From Variovorax sp. Sphag1AA (GTDB lineage: Bacteria > Pseudomonadota > Gammaproteobacteria > Burkholderiales > Burkholderiaceae_C), in assembly GCF_014192575.1 (NCBI RefSeq), contig NZ_JACHYC010000002.1:992001-1056000 (forward strand): 64,000 nucleotides of DNA, read 5' to 3'. The notes below the pieces were generated by a model. The model was not told the origin of the DNA and searched no databases. It was given only the letters and a program-made list of their open reading frames with translations. Shown here piece after piece: positions 1-8,906 of this stretch (position 1 is its first letter; each line of letters begins with the position of its first letter). The position numbers and the translations under genes were made by a program.

Positions 1-1340
1 ATCGAGGTGCCACCTGAGCCGCCTGCCGAGATGATCCCGCCGAGGTCGCGACGGGTGCGGATGAACGACTCGAAGGCGAGCGCCATCGCGCCGGTCGCTG
101 CGCCCCGGTCGTCGCTGAAGACGGCGGATTCGCCCTGCGGATGGTGACGTGCCACCTCGCGCGGATGCACGCTGGCCGGCGAGGGCTTGCCGGAGGTTGC
201 GAGGTCGACCGTGACCACGCGCAAACCGAGCCGCTCCAGGCACTGGCGCAGGTAGAACAGTTCGCGGCTCTTGGTGTCGAAGGTGCCGCAGACGTAGGCC
301 GCACGCACGCTGCTGGCCGCGACGGGGAAGTCGAACACCTGTGGTGCGGCGACGGTCGGAGCCGGCGTAGGTGGGGACGCCTGAGGCGCTTCCACCGGCT
401 GCCGCACGATGTCGGCGACCGGCGCTGCCGTGCCGCCCGCGTTCCAGCGCGTGAAGCCGCGCACCGTGCGCGGTGCGATGTCGTCGAGCGAAGGCGTGCC
501 GTCGCCATGTGCGCGTCGCACGGTAAAGACCTGCGTCGGAGGCGGTTCGTCGCTTGCACTCGGGGCGCTGCCGATCTCGTCGTCGTGACCGTTGGAGCGC
601 ACGCCGAGCAGGCGCTCCTGCAGGTCGAGGTCCGCCGCGAGCTGCGATGCCGGCATCTGTTGCGCGATGCGTCCGTTGACCATCACGCCGATGCGATCCG
701 CCACCGAGATCGCGACGCCGAGGTTCTGCTCGATCAGCAGCACCGCGATGCGACCCTCGGCCGCGAGGTCGCGCAGCGACTGCGCCACCTGCTCGACGAT
801 GACCGGCGCGAGGCCCTCCGTGGGCTCGTCCATCACCAGCAGCTTCGGGTTGAGCAGCAACGCGCGCCCGATCGCGAGCATCTGCTGCTCGCCGCCCGAC
901 AGTTGCGCGCCGCCATGTCCCCGGCGTTCGGCAAGGCGCGGGAACATCGAATAGACGCGATCGACCTCGCGCCGCTTGCTCGCGACGAGGCGCAGCGTTT
1001 CATCCACCGACAGCGAGGGCCACACGCGGCGCCCCTGCGGCACATAGGCGATGCCGCGCCGCGTGATCTCGTTGGACGCGAGGCCGAGGATCTCTTCGCC
1101 CGCGAGCCGGATGCTGCCGCGCGCCGGCACCATGCCGGTGATCGCATTGCACAGCGTGGTCTTGCCCATGCCATTGCGACCGACGATGCCGAGCACGCCG
1201 CGCTCGAGCACGAGGCTCACGCCCTGCAGCGCATGTGCGTGGCCGTAGAAGACGTCGAGCGAATCGATCGCGAGCACCGGCGCGTTGTTGGGCAGTGTGC
1301 CGTCGCGCTCGCTGCGATCGTTTCGGAACCAGCCGGTCAT
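1..1340 (-). CDS. LivF-type ABC ATPase fused to a Tm-1-like (UPF0261) domain, 3' end outside window
   Basis: The ATG at 1338-1340 overlaps the livG stop by 4 bases. The frame stays open to the window edge, giving 446 whole codons. Residues 1-250 are a LivF-type ATPase of a branched-chain-amino-acid-type importer: Walker A GRNGMGKTT at 54-62, then the signature LSGGEQQ and Walker B LLVMDEP. A typical LivF would end here. Instead an Ala/Pro-rich linker (about 250-342) leads into AAYVCGTFDTKSRELFYLRQ and ISAGGSGGTS, which read as the N-terminal part of a Tm-1-like/UPF0261 ATP-binding domain. I checked the join codon by codon and found no stop or frameshift. The linker is part of the frame, so this is a true fusion in this sequence. 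What the second domain does for the transporter is not known; it may act on the imported substrate. Confidence 0.85.
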   Translation of the reverse strand, partial: MTGWFRNDRSERDGTLPNNAPVLAIDSLDVFYGHAHALQGVSLVLERGVLGIVGRNGMGKTTLCNAITGMVPARGSIRLAGEEILGLASNEITRRGIAYVPQGRRVWPSLSVDETLRLVASKRREVDRVYSMFPRLAERRGHGGAQLSGGEQQMLAIGRALLLNPKLLVMDEPTEGLAPVIVEQVAQSLRDLAAEGRIAVLLIEQNLGVAISVADRIGVMVNGRIAQQMPASQLAADLDLQERLLGVRSNGHDDEIGSAPSASDEPPPTQVFTVRRAHGDGTPSLDDIAPRTVRGFTRWNAGGTAAPVADIVRQPVEAPQASPPTPAPTVAAPQVFDFPVAASSVRAAYVCGTFDTKSRELFYLRQCLERLGLRVVTVDLATSGKPSPASVHPREVARHHPQGESAVFSDDRGAATGAMALAFESFIRTRRDLGGIISAGGSGGTS

Positions 1341-2158
1341 TGGCGGCTCCCCATGTAGATGGCCTGCACCTGGGCATCGCCCTCGATCTCCTCGGGGCTG
1401 CCGGTGCGCAGGGTTCGGCCGTTGTGCATCACCGTGACGCGGTCGACCACGCGCAGGGCGATTTCCAGATCGTGTTCGATCAGCACGAAGCTCATGTGCG
1501 CCGGCAGCGAGCGCAGCAGCGCGACCAGTTCGCGCCGCTCGGCCGGGGACAGGCCCGCAGCGGGCTCGTCGAAAAGAATCAAACGCGGCGCACCCGCGAG
1601 CGCCATGCCGATCTCGAGCTGGCGCTGCTGTCCGTGTGCAAGGTTGGCGACCTTTTCGTCTGCGATGTGCGTGAGCCGCGTGCGTTCGAGCAGGTCCTGT
1701 GTCGCGCGCGTCGATGCATGTCCGCCTCGCGCCCGCAAGAAGCTGAAGCGCCCGCTCGCCACGCCACGCACGGCCAGGAAGAGGTTGTCGCGCACGCTGA
1801 GCTCGCGGAACAGCAGCGACGACTGATAGGTGCGCCGCAGTCCCTTGCGAATGCGTTCGTGCGGCGGCAGTTCCGTGATGTCCTCGCCGAAGAACTGGAT
1901 GCGCCCCGCGGTCGGCGGGAAGTCGCCGGTGATGGCGTTGAAGAGCGTCGTCTTGCCCGCGCCGTTCGACCCGAGGATCGCGTACTTCTGCCCCGCGGCG
2001 ACGGTCAGCGAAACATCATCGACCGCACGCAGGGCGCCGAAGGCGCGCGTCACCCCCTCCAGCCGCAGCGCGTCGCCTGACAGCAGCTGCGTGCCGGCGA
2101 CCGCATGCGCAGCGCTGCTGCGCGCTGCGGCCGAACGGAGGGGAGTGATCGTGGCCAT
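1337..2158 (-). CDS. livG: Branched-chain amino acid-type ABC transporter ATP-binding protein (LivG-type)
   Basis: This 273-residue protein is the first of the two cytoplasmic ATPases that power the importer. It has Walker A GSNGAGKTT near residue 64, a LivG-like NLAHGQQRQLEIGMAL signature region, Walker B LILFDEP and an H-loop in LIEHDLEI. About 30 residues precede the ATPase fold, a little more than usual, so a later start is possible. It lies 3 bases after the binding-protein gene and overlaps the next ATPase by 4 bases. It therefore belongs to the same transcript as the two permeases and the two amidohydrolases upstream. The family is certain; the substrate is not, and neighbouring catabolic enzymes suggest something other than a plain amino acid. 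Confidence 0.9.
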   Translation of the reverse strand: MATITPLRSAAARSSAAHAVAGTQLLSGDALRLEGVTRAFGALRAVDDVSLTVAAGQKYAILGSNGAGKTTLFNAITGDFPPTAGRIQFFGEDITELPPHERIRKGLRRTYQSSLLFRELSVRDNLFLAVRGVASGRFSFLRARGGHASTRATQDLLERTRLTHIADEKVANLAHGQQRQLEIGMALAGAPRLILFDEPAAGLSPAERRELVALLRSLPAHMSFVLIEHDLEIALRVVDRVTVMHNGRTLRTGSPEEIEGDAQVQAIYMGSRQ

Positions 2159-2161
2159 GCG

Positions 2162-3415
2162 TCAGGTGCGGCAGTCAGGCACGTCGCGGGTGCCGAGGCC
2201 CATCTTCTTGAAGTCGGCCTCTGGCAGTCCCAGCGTCTGGCTGATGTTCGGCACCGTCTTCACCACCTTGTTGTAGAACGATCCGTCCGGTGCCTTCGCA
2301 ACTTCGGTGATGTAGGTGGTGCCCACGCCGTTGCGGTTGGCATCGATCTTCACTTCGCCGGCCGGGCCCTTGAAGTCGGTCTTCTGCAGAGCCTCGCGGT
2401 AAGCCTTCTGCCCATTCGAGAGATCACCCTTGACCGTATCGAGTGCGTCCAGCGCCGCCTTGGTGTTGATGTAGTAGAGGTACGCGAAGAGCGACGGGCT
2501 CGGGAAGCCGTCCTTGAAGTTGGCCTTGTAGTCGGCCACGAACTTCTTCCACTCGGCCGTATCGATCGAATCCGCCATCGGTCCTGCGGAGGCTGTGCCG
2601 AGGAGCGATTCACGGCGCTTGCCCTTGTAGTTGAGGACCGTCTGGTCGACCGTGATCGAGCCACCGATCATCGGCTTGTCGCCGCCTGCCTGCTCGTACT
2701 GCGTGAGGAAGTTCACCGCGTCAGAGCCGCCGAGCACCACCAGCAGCGCATCGGCGTCCTTCGGCACCTTCGCGATCACCGACGCATAGTCCTTGGTGCC
2801 CAGCGGCACCCAGGCCTTGTCGACCACCTTGCCGCCCTTGGCGCAGTAGCTGGCCATGAAGCCCTGCACCTGCGAGTACGGGAAGCCATAGTCCTCGGCA
2901 ATCAGGTACACCTTCTTGTAGCCCTTGCCGAGCGCGTGCTCGCCCAGGCCGACCATCCATTGCGCGCCTTCGGTGTTGAAGCGGTAGAAGTTCGCCGCCG
3001 GATCGCTCAACGTCGCGCCTTGTGCGCCTGACGAGCCATTGATGAACGTGATGTTCGGCTGTGTCTTCGCGTAGTTCTTGACCGCGATGCCCTCGTCGCC
3101 CGACAGCGGGCCGATCATGATCTGCACCTTGTCCTGCTCGACCGCCTTGCGTGTGGCATTGACCGCCTTGTCGGGCGTGGCGTCGGACGACACCTTCACG
3201 AACTCGATCTTCTTGCCACCGGCCATGCCGTTCTTCTGCTTGAGCGCGAGGTCCGCGCCTCGCATGCCGTCCTGCCCGGGCGCAGCGAACGGTCCCTCGA
3301 GGGTGGCCAGCAGGCCGACCTTGAGGGTCTCCTGTGCGTACGCGAAGCCGGTCACCGTGACCAGCGCCGCCGCGGCGACGATGCCGCGTACGAACACTTT
3401 TCTCTCTCTGCTCAT
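2162..3415 (-). CDS. Periplasmic substrate-binding protein of the LivK/amide-binding type
   Basis: This 417-residue protein begins with a Sec signal: a basic start (MSRERK), a hydrophobic run and an AYAQ cleavage region near residue 27. The mature part starts ETLKVGLLATLEGPFAAPGQDG, typical of type I periplasmic-binding proteins that serve HAAT-family importers. It would capture the solute and hand it to the LivH/LivM permeases. Its gene lies between livM (17-base gap) and livG (3-base gap), so it is in the middle of the operon, not at its head. The start chosen is the ATG at 3413-3415, preceded by GGAGCGAGAC on the minus strand. The solute cannot be read from the sequence; urea, amides, amino acids and aromatic acids are all known in this family. 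Confidence 0.88.
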   Translation of the reverse strand: MSRERKVFVRGIVAAAALVTVTGFAYAQETLKVGLLATLEGPFAAPGQDGMRGADLALKQKNGMAGGKKIEFVKVSSDATPDKAVNATRKAVEQDKVQIMIGPLSGDEGIAVKNYAKTQPNITFINGSSGAQGATLSDPAANFYRFNTEGAQWMVGLGEHALGKGYKKVYLIAEDYGFPYSQVQGFMASYCAKGGKVVDKAWVPLGTKDYASVIAKVPKDADALLVVLGGSDAVNFLTQYEQAGGDKPMIGGSITVDQTVLNYKGKRRESLLGTASAGPMADSIDTAEWKKFVADYKANFKDGFPSPSLFAYLYYINTKAALDALDTVKGDLSNGQKAYREALQKTDFKGPAGEVKIDANRNGVGTTYITEVAKAPDGSFYNKVVKTVPNISQTLGLPEADFKKMGLGTRDVPDCRT

Positions 3416-3432
3416 GTCTCGCTCCTTTGTTG

Positions 3433-4575
3433 TCAACGATGAAAGCGGCCGGGGCCGCGGTGGGGGAAAGAGGAGCCCAGGCGGTTGCGCGCGCTCTGCC
3501 AGAGGCCGAGCAGTCCGTCGGGTGAGAACAGCACGATCGCGAGGAAGACCCCGCCGATCACGAGATTGAAGCGTTCGCGGTCGACGAGGTCGATGGCGAA
3601 GTTCTGCAGCAGCACGAAGACGATGGCACCGACGAAGGCGCCGATGGGGTGCTTCATGCCGCCGAGCACGGCGATGATGAGGATGTTGATCATCGCGCCG
3701 GTACCAACGGTGCCGGGCGAGATGCGGCCGTTGTACCAGACCATCAGCACGCCGCCGACGGCCGCGAGGAAGCCGCTGACCGCATAGGCCGCAACGCGAT
3801 GCGCGGTGACGTTGAACCCGAGTGCCTGCATGCGGCGCGGGTTGTCGCGGATGCCCTGGAGCGCCACGCCGAACGGCGCGCGAATGAGGTACTTGACCCA
3901 GAAGTAGCCCGCGAGCGAGCAGGCCAGCACCATGAAATAGAAGGGCACTGGCTGGTGCAGGTCCAGTCCGCCGATGACTGGGGGTGCGAGCTTGCTGAAA
4001 CCCTGGAAGCCGTTGAACAGCGTGTAGTTCTGCTGAGCGAGATAGAAGAACGCCACGCCGACCGCGAGCGTGATCATGATCGTGTAGATGCCCTCGGTGC
4101 GGACCGAGAGCCATCCGATGCCCGCCGCAAACAGCGTGGCGAGTGCGACCGCGACGAGCAGCGCGAGCCACCATGGCCAGCCGAGGCTGATCGCGATATT
4201 GCTGCTGCTGCCGAAGATCGCGAGCATGTAGGCGGCGAATCCGGCCACCGTCATCTGCGCGAGAGAGACCATGCCGCCGTAGCCGCCCAGAAAGGTGAGG
4301 GACAGGGCGATGAGCCCGAGCGCGAGCGATTGGGCGCCGATCTGGTAGGTGAAGAAGGGCGATGCAACGAAGGGGTAGATGAGCACGAAGGCCAGCACGA
4401 TGACGTGCCGCACGCGAATCGCGCGCCATGCGGAGGCCCAGCGTGATGGCGCGCTGACTTCCGGTGTGGAGGCTCGCGCAACCGGTTGAAGAGCCACCGC
4501 ATCGCGCCCGCGCCGCGCCACGCCGGCCGCCGCAGCGGACGAGTTCATTGCGCGACGCCACTGTGCTGCGCTCAT
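3433..4575 (-). CDS. livM: Branched-chain amino acid-type ABC transporter permease (LivM-type)
   Basis: This is the second inner-membrane permease of the importer, with 380 residues. After about 50 hydrophilic residues it has a series of hydrophobic segments (VIVLAFVLIYPFVASPFF, LALGLIALSLTFLGGYGGMVSL and others). The loop GIRDNPRRMQALGFNV is the EAA-like motif that contacts the ATPases. The C-terminus IVLFSPDGLLGLWQ is also typical of LivM. The ATG overlaps the livH stop by 4 bases, so the two permeases are translationally coupled. The long N-terminal tail is unusual for the family but is in frame and follows the coupled start. Confidence 0.9.
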   Translation of the reverse strand: MSAAQWRRAMNSSAAAAGVARRGRDAVALQPVARASTPEVSAPSRWASAWRAIRVRHVIVLAFVLIYPFVASPFFTYQIGAQSLALGLIALSLTFLGGYGGMVSLAQMTVAGFAAYMLAIFGSSSNIAISLGWPWWLALLVAVALATLFAAGIGWLSVRTEGIYTIMITLAVGVAFFYLAQQNYTLFNGFQGFSKLAPPVIGGLDLHQPVPFYFMVLACSLAGYFWVKYLIRAPFGVALQGIRDNPRRMQALGFNVTAHRVAAYAVSGFLAAVGGVLMVWYNGRISPGTVGTGAMINILIIAVLGGMKHPIGAFVGAIVFVLLQNFAIDLVDRERFNLVIGGVFLAIVLFSPDGLLGLWQSARNRLGSSFPHRGPGRFHR

Positions 4576-5513
4576 GCAGCTTTCCCCATCAATCCGCGTG
4601 GCTTGAAGGCCAGCGCGATCACCATGATCACGAAGGTGAACACCACGCTGTAGGTGGGCGCGTAGGCGAGGCCGAACTGCTCGGCGAGCCCGATCAGCAG
4701 AGCGCCGATCGCAGCGCCGACGACGCTGCCCATGCCGCCGACGATCACGACCACCAGCGAGGCGAGCAAGTAGCGCGTGTCCTCGCCTGGCGAGACCGAC
4801 AAAGCCGTTCCGCCCACGACCCCGGCGAGCCCGGCCAGCCCGGCACCGATCGCGAAGGTCAGCGCGAACACCCGCTGCACATTCACGCCCGAGGCTGCGA
4901 GCATCGCGCGGTCATCCACGCCGGCGCGGATCATCATGCCGATGCGCGTGCGCGCCAGGAGAAGCCAGAGCCCGACGCCGATCACGATCGACGCCAGAAG
5001 CACCATCAGCCGGTAGGTCGGAAACTTGTTGACCAGCGGCAGGGTCGTTGAACCGTAGATCCATGCGGGCGGGTCGAAGGTGTAGATCTCCGCGCCCCAG
5101 ATCCACAGCGCGAGATCCGCGAGCACGATCGAAAGGCCGATGGTCACCAGCGTCTGCCTCAGGTCCTGCCCCTGCATGTGCCGGAAGATCAGCACCTGCA
5201 TCAGCAGGCCGAGAATCGCCGCCGACAGGAAGCCTGCGATCACCGCAAGCACCCACGAGCCGGTGTGCTCGCCAACCATCCAGCCGATATAGGCGCCGAT
5301 GAGATAGAGCGACCCGTGCGCGAGGTTCACGTTACGCATCAGGCCGAAGACCAGCGTGAAGCCGCTCGCGACGAGGAAGTAGAGCGATGCGAGCGTGAGT
5401 CCGTTGAGCAGCGTCTTGAAGAAGAGCGATGCGTTGTCCGCGATCGCCCAGACGGCGAACACCGCGACCGGCAGGCCGAAGACGATCCACGGAATCCACC
5501 GCCGATACTTCAT
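4572..5513 (-). CDS. livH: Branched-chain amino acid-type ABC transporter permease (LivH-type)
   Basis: This 313-residue integral membrane protein is the first permease of the importer. It shows the LivH hallmark FGLMRNVNLAHGSLYLIGAYIG around residues 54-75, several membrane spans, and the EAA-like loop TRIGMMIRAGVDDRAML near 190-206. Its length matches the family. It overlaps the preceding amidohydrolase stop and the following livM start by 4 bases each. Coupling of a permease to a hydrolase suggests that uptake and first attack on the substrate are made together. Confidence 0.9.
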   Translation of the reverse strand: MKYRRWIPWIVFGLPVAVFAVWAIADNASLFFKTLLNGLTLASLYFLVASGFTLVFGLMRNVNLAHGSLYLIGAYIGWMVGEHTGSWVLAVIAGFLSAAILGLLMQVLIFRHMQGQDLRQTLVTIGLSIVLADLALWIWGAEIYTFDPPAWIYGSTTLPLVNKFPTYRLMVLLASIVIGVGLWLLLARTRIGMMIRAGVDDRAMLAASGVNVQRVFALTFAIGAGLAGLAGVVGGTALSVSPGEDTRYLLASLVVVIVGGMGSVVGAAIGALLIGLAEQFGLAYAPTYSVVFTFVIMVIALAFKPRGLMGKAA

Positions 5514-6793
5514 GCGGCGTGCTCCCAGCGCCGTTGCGCGCTGAACTCGGGCGCCTTGGCGAACTCGCCATCCTTCATCACCGCGAGGATGCGCTTCGGG
5601 TCGCGCAGGATAGAAAGGTTGGCGAGCGGGTCACCGTCCACCAGCAGCAGGTCGGCGAGATAGCCGTCCGTGATGGTGCCGAGATCATTGGGGCGCATCA
5701 TGATCTGCCCGCCGTAGAGCGTCGTGCTGCGGATCGCCTCCATCGGCGTGAAGCCGAGGTACTTCACGAAGAACTCGAGGTCGCGTGCGTTCTGGCAGTG
5801 CGGCGTCATCGCGAAGCCGTAGTCGCCGCCCGGCAGGATGCGCACGCCGCGCCGGTGCATGGCCTTGAGCGATTCGAGCGCGTTGTCCCACTCGATCTGA
5901 TAGCCCATCGCGCAAGCCTTCTCGTAGGTGATGCCGTAGGGCTCGGCCTCGTAGAGCATGGCGTAGAGGATCGCAATGCCGGGCGCGACGAAGACGCGGT
6001 CCTTCGCGGCTTCGAGCATGTCGAGCGTTTCCTCGTCGGTGAAGCTTGCGTGGTAGATCACGTCGATGCCGTGCCGCAGCGCCTGCTTGACCGAAGCGGC
6101 CGAGCGCGCGTGCGCGGTGCCGCGCTTGCCGCGCACACGCACTTCCTCCATCGCGGCATGGACTTCGGCGTCGCTCATCCAGGTGGTCTCGGCCGGTGAA
6201 TCGGGCGTGAAGTTGTCGCCCGAGAGGTTGAGCTTGATGGAATCCACGCCGTACTTCAGGAACATGCGCACCGCCTTGCGCATCTCGTCGGCCGAGTTCA
6301 CGTTGACGCCGAAGCTGAATTCCGGGAAGGGCAGATGCGGCAGCGTCTCGTCGCCGAGGCCTCCGGGGACGGTGATCTCCTGGCTCGCCGCGAGATAGCG
6401 CGGGCCGGGGATCTGGCCCGAGTTGATCGCGTTGCGGGTCACCACGTCGAGCCGGGGCTTAGCGCATGCCGCGCCGACACACGACGTGAAACCGGCCTGC
6501 AGATAGCGGCCTGCCACCTTCGCGCACCACAGCACGTGCTCTTCCAGTGGCATGCGCTGGATGGCGGCGAGCGTGGCCGCGTCGTTCCATGAGAAGTGCG
6601 TGTGGGCCTCGCACATGCCGGGCATCAGCGTGGCGCCCGCTCCATCGACCACCATGGCGCCGCTGGGCGCGATCGGTGCGGTGCTGCGGCCTACCTGCCG
6701 GATCCGGTTGCCGCGCACCAGCACGCTGCCGGCATACGGGTTCTGCCCGGTGCCGTCGAGGATGCGGACGTTGGTGAAGACAACATCGGCCAT
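5510..6793 (-). CDS. Metal-dependent amidohydrolase, copy 1 of a tandem pair
   Basis: This 427-residue protein is an amidohydrolase-superfamily enzyme of the imidazolonepropionase/Xaa-Pro dipeptidase-like branch. It hydrolyses an amide, lactam or similar bond in the cytoplasm; no signal peptide is seen. Candidate metal and catalytic residues are the H64-T-H66 pair in EAHTHFSWND, K187 in SIKLNL as possible carboxylated lysine, H228, H248 in IYHASF, and D324 in PGGDYGF. The C-terminal GYLADLLLVDGDPL is the usual return strand of the small beta domain. The ATG follows an AAGGAGAACGAC stretch. It overlaps livH by 4 bases and lies 19 bases after its close paralogue. The true substrate is unknown. 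Confidence 0.85.
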   Translation of the reverse strand: MADVVFTNVRILDGTGQNPYAGSVLVRGNRIRQVGRSTAPIAPSGAMVVDGAGATLMPGMCEAHTHFSWNDAATLAAIQRMPLEEHVLWCAKVAGRYLQAGFTSCVGAACAKPRLDVVTRNAINSGQIPGPRYLAASQEITVPGGLGDETLPHLPFPEFSFGVNVNSADEMRKAVRMFLKYGVDSIKLNLSGDNFTPDSPAETTWMSDAEVHAAMEEVRVRGKRGTAHARSAASVKQALRHGIDVIYHASFTDEETLDMLEAAKDRVFVAPGIAILYAMLYEAEPYGITYEKACAMGYQIEWDNALESLKAMHRRGVRILPGGDYGFAMTPHCQNARDLEFFVKYLGFTPMEAIRSTTLYGGQIMMRPNDLGTITDGYLADLLLVDGDPLANLSILRDPKRILAVMKDGEFAKAPEFSAQRRWEHAA

Positions 6794-6812
6794 GTCGTTC
6801 TCCTTGGGGCCC

Positions 6813-8102
6813 TCATGCGGCCCAGCGGGTCGTGTGTGCGCGGCGCACGGGTGGCGCGCGGTGGAATTCGCCGTCCTTCATGACGGCCAGGATGCGCGCC
6901 TTGTCCTGCAGCACCGCGATGTCGGCGAGCGGATCGCCGTCGATCAGGAGGATGTCCGCGAGATAGCCCTCGCGGATGTAGCCGAGCACCTTGCCCATGC
7001 GCATCATCGGCCCGCCCCATGCGGTGGCGGAGAGAAGCGCTTCCATGGTGCTCATGCCCACGTACTTCACGAAGTACTCAAGGTCTTTCGCGTTGGTGCC
7101 GTGCGGCGTCCACGCAAAGCCGTAGTCGCCGCCGGGCAGGATGCGAATGCCGCGCTTGCGCATCGCCTTCATGCTTTCGATGGCGGCTTCGAGCTCGCGG
7201 TGGTAGCCCATCTGGCGAGTGACTTCCGGCGTCAGGCCCCATTCGCTGGCGTGATAGCTGGTGTTGATGAGCCACGCGAGGCCGGGCGCGATGAAGTGCT
7301 CGAACTTGTGCGCCTCGAGCATGTCCAGCGCTTCCTCATCGGTGAAGCTCGCGTGGTAGATCACCTCGATGCCCTGCTTGACGCACTGCTTGATCGACCA
7401 TGTCGAGCGCGCATGCGCCGCGACGCGCTTGCCCCAGGCCTTGGCTTCCTGCACGCAGACGGCCACTTCCTCCTCGGTGAACTGGCTCATCTCGCTCGGC
7501 ATGCCGGTGATCGATTCGCCAGAGAGATTGATCTTGAGCGAATCGACGCCGTACTTCGCAAACATGCGTACGCAGCGGCGCATCTCTTCGACGCCACTGA
7601 CGACTGCGCCGAAAGCGAATTCGGGCTGCGGCAGGTGCGGCTGCGTGGTGTCCCCGAGGCCGCCTGGCACGGTGATCTCCTGGCTCGCTGCGAGGTAGCG
7701 CGGGCCGATGATCGTGCCGTCAGCGATCGCATTGCGGATCACCACGTCGAGCCGCGGCTTGGCGGTGGCTGCGCCGACGCAGCTTGTCCAGCCCATGTCC
7801 AGATAGCGCTTCGCGACTTCGGCGCACCAGAGGATGTGTTCTTCCGGCGGCATGCGCTGGATCGCGTCGAGGCTGGGCTGGTCGTTCCACGAGAAATGCG
7901 TGTGCGCCTCGACCATGCCGGGCATCAGGAAGGCGCCCGCGCCGTCGATGACCTGCGCACCCGCCACCGGCATCGAGGGCACGCCATAGCCCGTCTTCAC
8001 GACGCGTGCGATGCGGTTGCCCTGCACGAGCACATCACCGGTGAACGGCGCCTCGCCGCCGCCGTCGAAGACGCGAACGTTGGTGAACAGCACGTCGGCC
8101 AT
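6813..8102 (-). CDS. Metal-dependent amidohydrolase, copy 2 of a tandem pair
   Basis: This 429-residue enzyme aligns end to end with its neighbour downstream. Both begin MADV.FTNVR and share EAHTHFSWND, SQEITVPGGLGD, YHASFTDEE, ILPGGDYGF and ILAVMKDGEF. The metal-binding HxH and the later His and Asp are kept in both, so both should be active. An upstream in-frame start exists, but the ATG at 8100-8102 is chosen because it matches the paralogue and follows GCGAGGAACTGAAC. It starts 2 bases after the alpha/beta hydrolase stop. A tandem duplication kept intact in one operon suggests two related substrates or a heteromer. Confidence 0.85.
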   Translation of the reverse strand: MADVLFTNVRVFDGGGEAPFTGDVLVQGNRIARVVKTGYGVPSMPVAGAQVIDGAGAFLMPGMVEAHTHFSWNDQPSLDAIQRMPPEEHILWCAEVAKRYLDMGWTSCVGAATAKPRLDVVIRNAIADGTIIGPRYLAASQEITVPGGLGDTTQPHLPQPEFAFGAVVSGVEEMRRCVRMFAKYGVDSLKINLSGESITGMPSEMSQFTEEEVAVCVQEAKAWGKRVAAHARSTWSIKQCVKQGIEVIYHASFTDEEALDMLEAHKFEHFIAPGLAWLINTSYHASEWGLTPEVTRQMGYHRELEAAIESMKAMRKRGIRILPGGDYGFAWTPHGTNAKDLEYFVKYVGMSTMEALLSATAWGGPMMRMGKVLGYIREGYLADILLIDGDPLADIAVLQDKARILAVMKDGEFHRAPPVRRAHTTRWAA

Positions 8103-8104
8103 GT

Positions 8105-8902
8105 TCAGTTCCTCGCTTGTGCGGCCAGGAAGTCGCGCAACTCGCGCTGGCACTCCTCGGGCCTTTCGATGGGCGTCCAGTGGCCGCAGCGCGGCAGGAC
8201 CACCACGCGCTTTTCTGCTGCGCGGTGCAGTCGGTCGGCCATCGCGCGCACCGCTTGTGGTGGCGCGACGCCGTCTTCGTCGCCCGTGACCAGGAGCACG
8301 GGCGCTTCGATGCGCTCCACCTGCGCGGCGGGCGCACTGGCGAGCGCCTCGCAGCTTCGTGCGTAGGCTTCGCCGTCCTGGCGCATCAGGCTTTCGCGCA
8401 CATAGGCGACGGCGACCGGGAGGCGCTGGCGCGTGTCGGCGGAGATTGCGGCTTGCAGCAATCCCTGGGTGATCTCCTGCATGCCCGACGCACCTTCACG
8501 TGCCTTCGCTGCGCGTGCTTTCATCGCGGTGCGTGCCGCATCGGGTGGTTCGATCAGCGGGCCGAAAAGCGCCATGCTCGCAACGCATTTCGGATGGTCG
8601 GCCGCGATGTGCTGGCAGACGATGGTGCCCATCGAATGGCCGATCCAGTGCGCGCGCGAGACGCCGAGGCGCTCGCACACACGCAGGAGTGCCTCGACAT
8701 AGCGCGCGATGCTCAACTCGCCCTCTGCACGTTGCGAACGTCCACTGCCCGGCAGGTCCGCGCGAATCACGCGATGCCGCGCCAGCGCCGGCATCAGCGG
8801 TGTAAACGTATTGCCGCTGCCGCCCAATCCGTGGACGCAGACGACGACCGGGCCTTCGCCTTCGTCCTCGACTGCGATGCGATCGATGGTCTGGAATGCC
8901 AT
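8105..8902 (-). CDS. Alpha/beta hydrolase, enol-lactonase-like
   Basis: This 265-residue cytoplasmic hydrolase has the oxyanion segment VHGLGGSG, the nucleophile elbow GHSMG with S90, an acid in TGDEDGVAPP and the catalytic His in CGHWTPIE. In form it resembles 3-oxoadipate enol-lactonases (PcaD) and related C-C or ester hydrolases. The start ATG at 8900-8902 lies 4 bases after the stop of the upstream fumarylacetoacetate-hydrolase-family gene. A longer frame begins 20 codons upstream but would overlap that gene by 56 bases. Together with that protein it suggests ring or side-chain cleavage of an acyl compound. The substrate cannot be read from the sequence. Confidence 0.82.
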   Translation of the reverse strand: MAFQTIDRIAVEDEGEGPVVVCVHGLGGSGNTFTPLMPALARHRVIRADLPGSGRSQRAEGELSIARYVEALLRVCERLGVSRAHWIGHSMGTIVCQHIAADHPKCVASMALFGPLIEPPDAARTAMKARAAKAREGASGMQEITQGLLQAAISADTRQRLPVAVAYVRESLMRQDGEAYARSCEALASAPAAQVERIEAPVLLVTGDEDGVAPPQAVRAMADRLHRAAEKRVVVLPRCGHWTPIERPEECQRELRDFLAAQARN

Positions 8903-8906
8903 GGCT

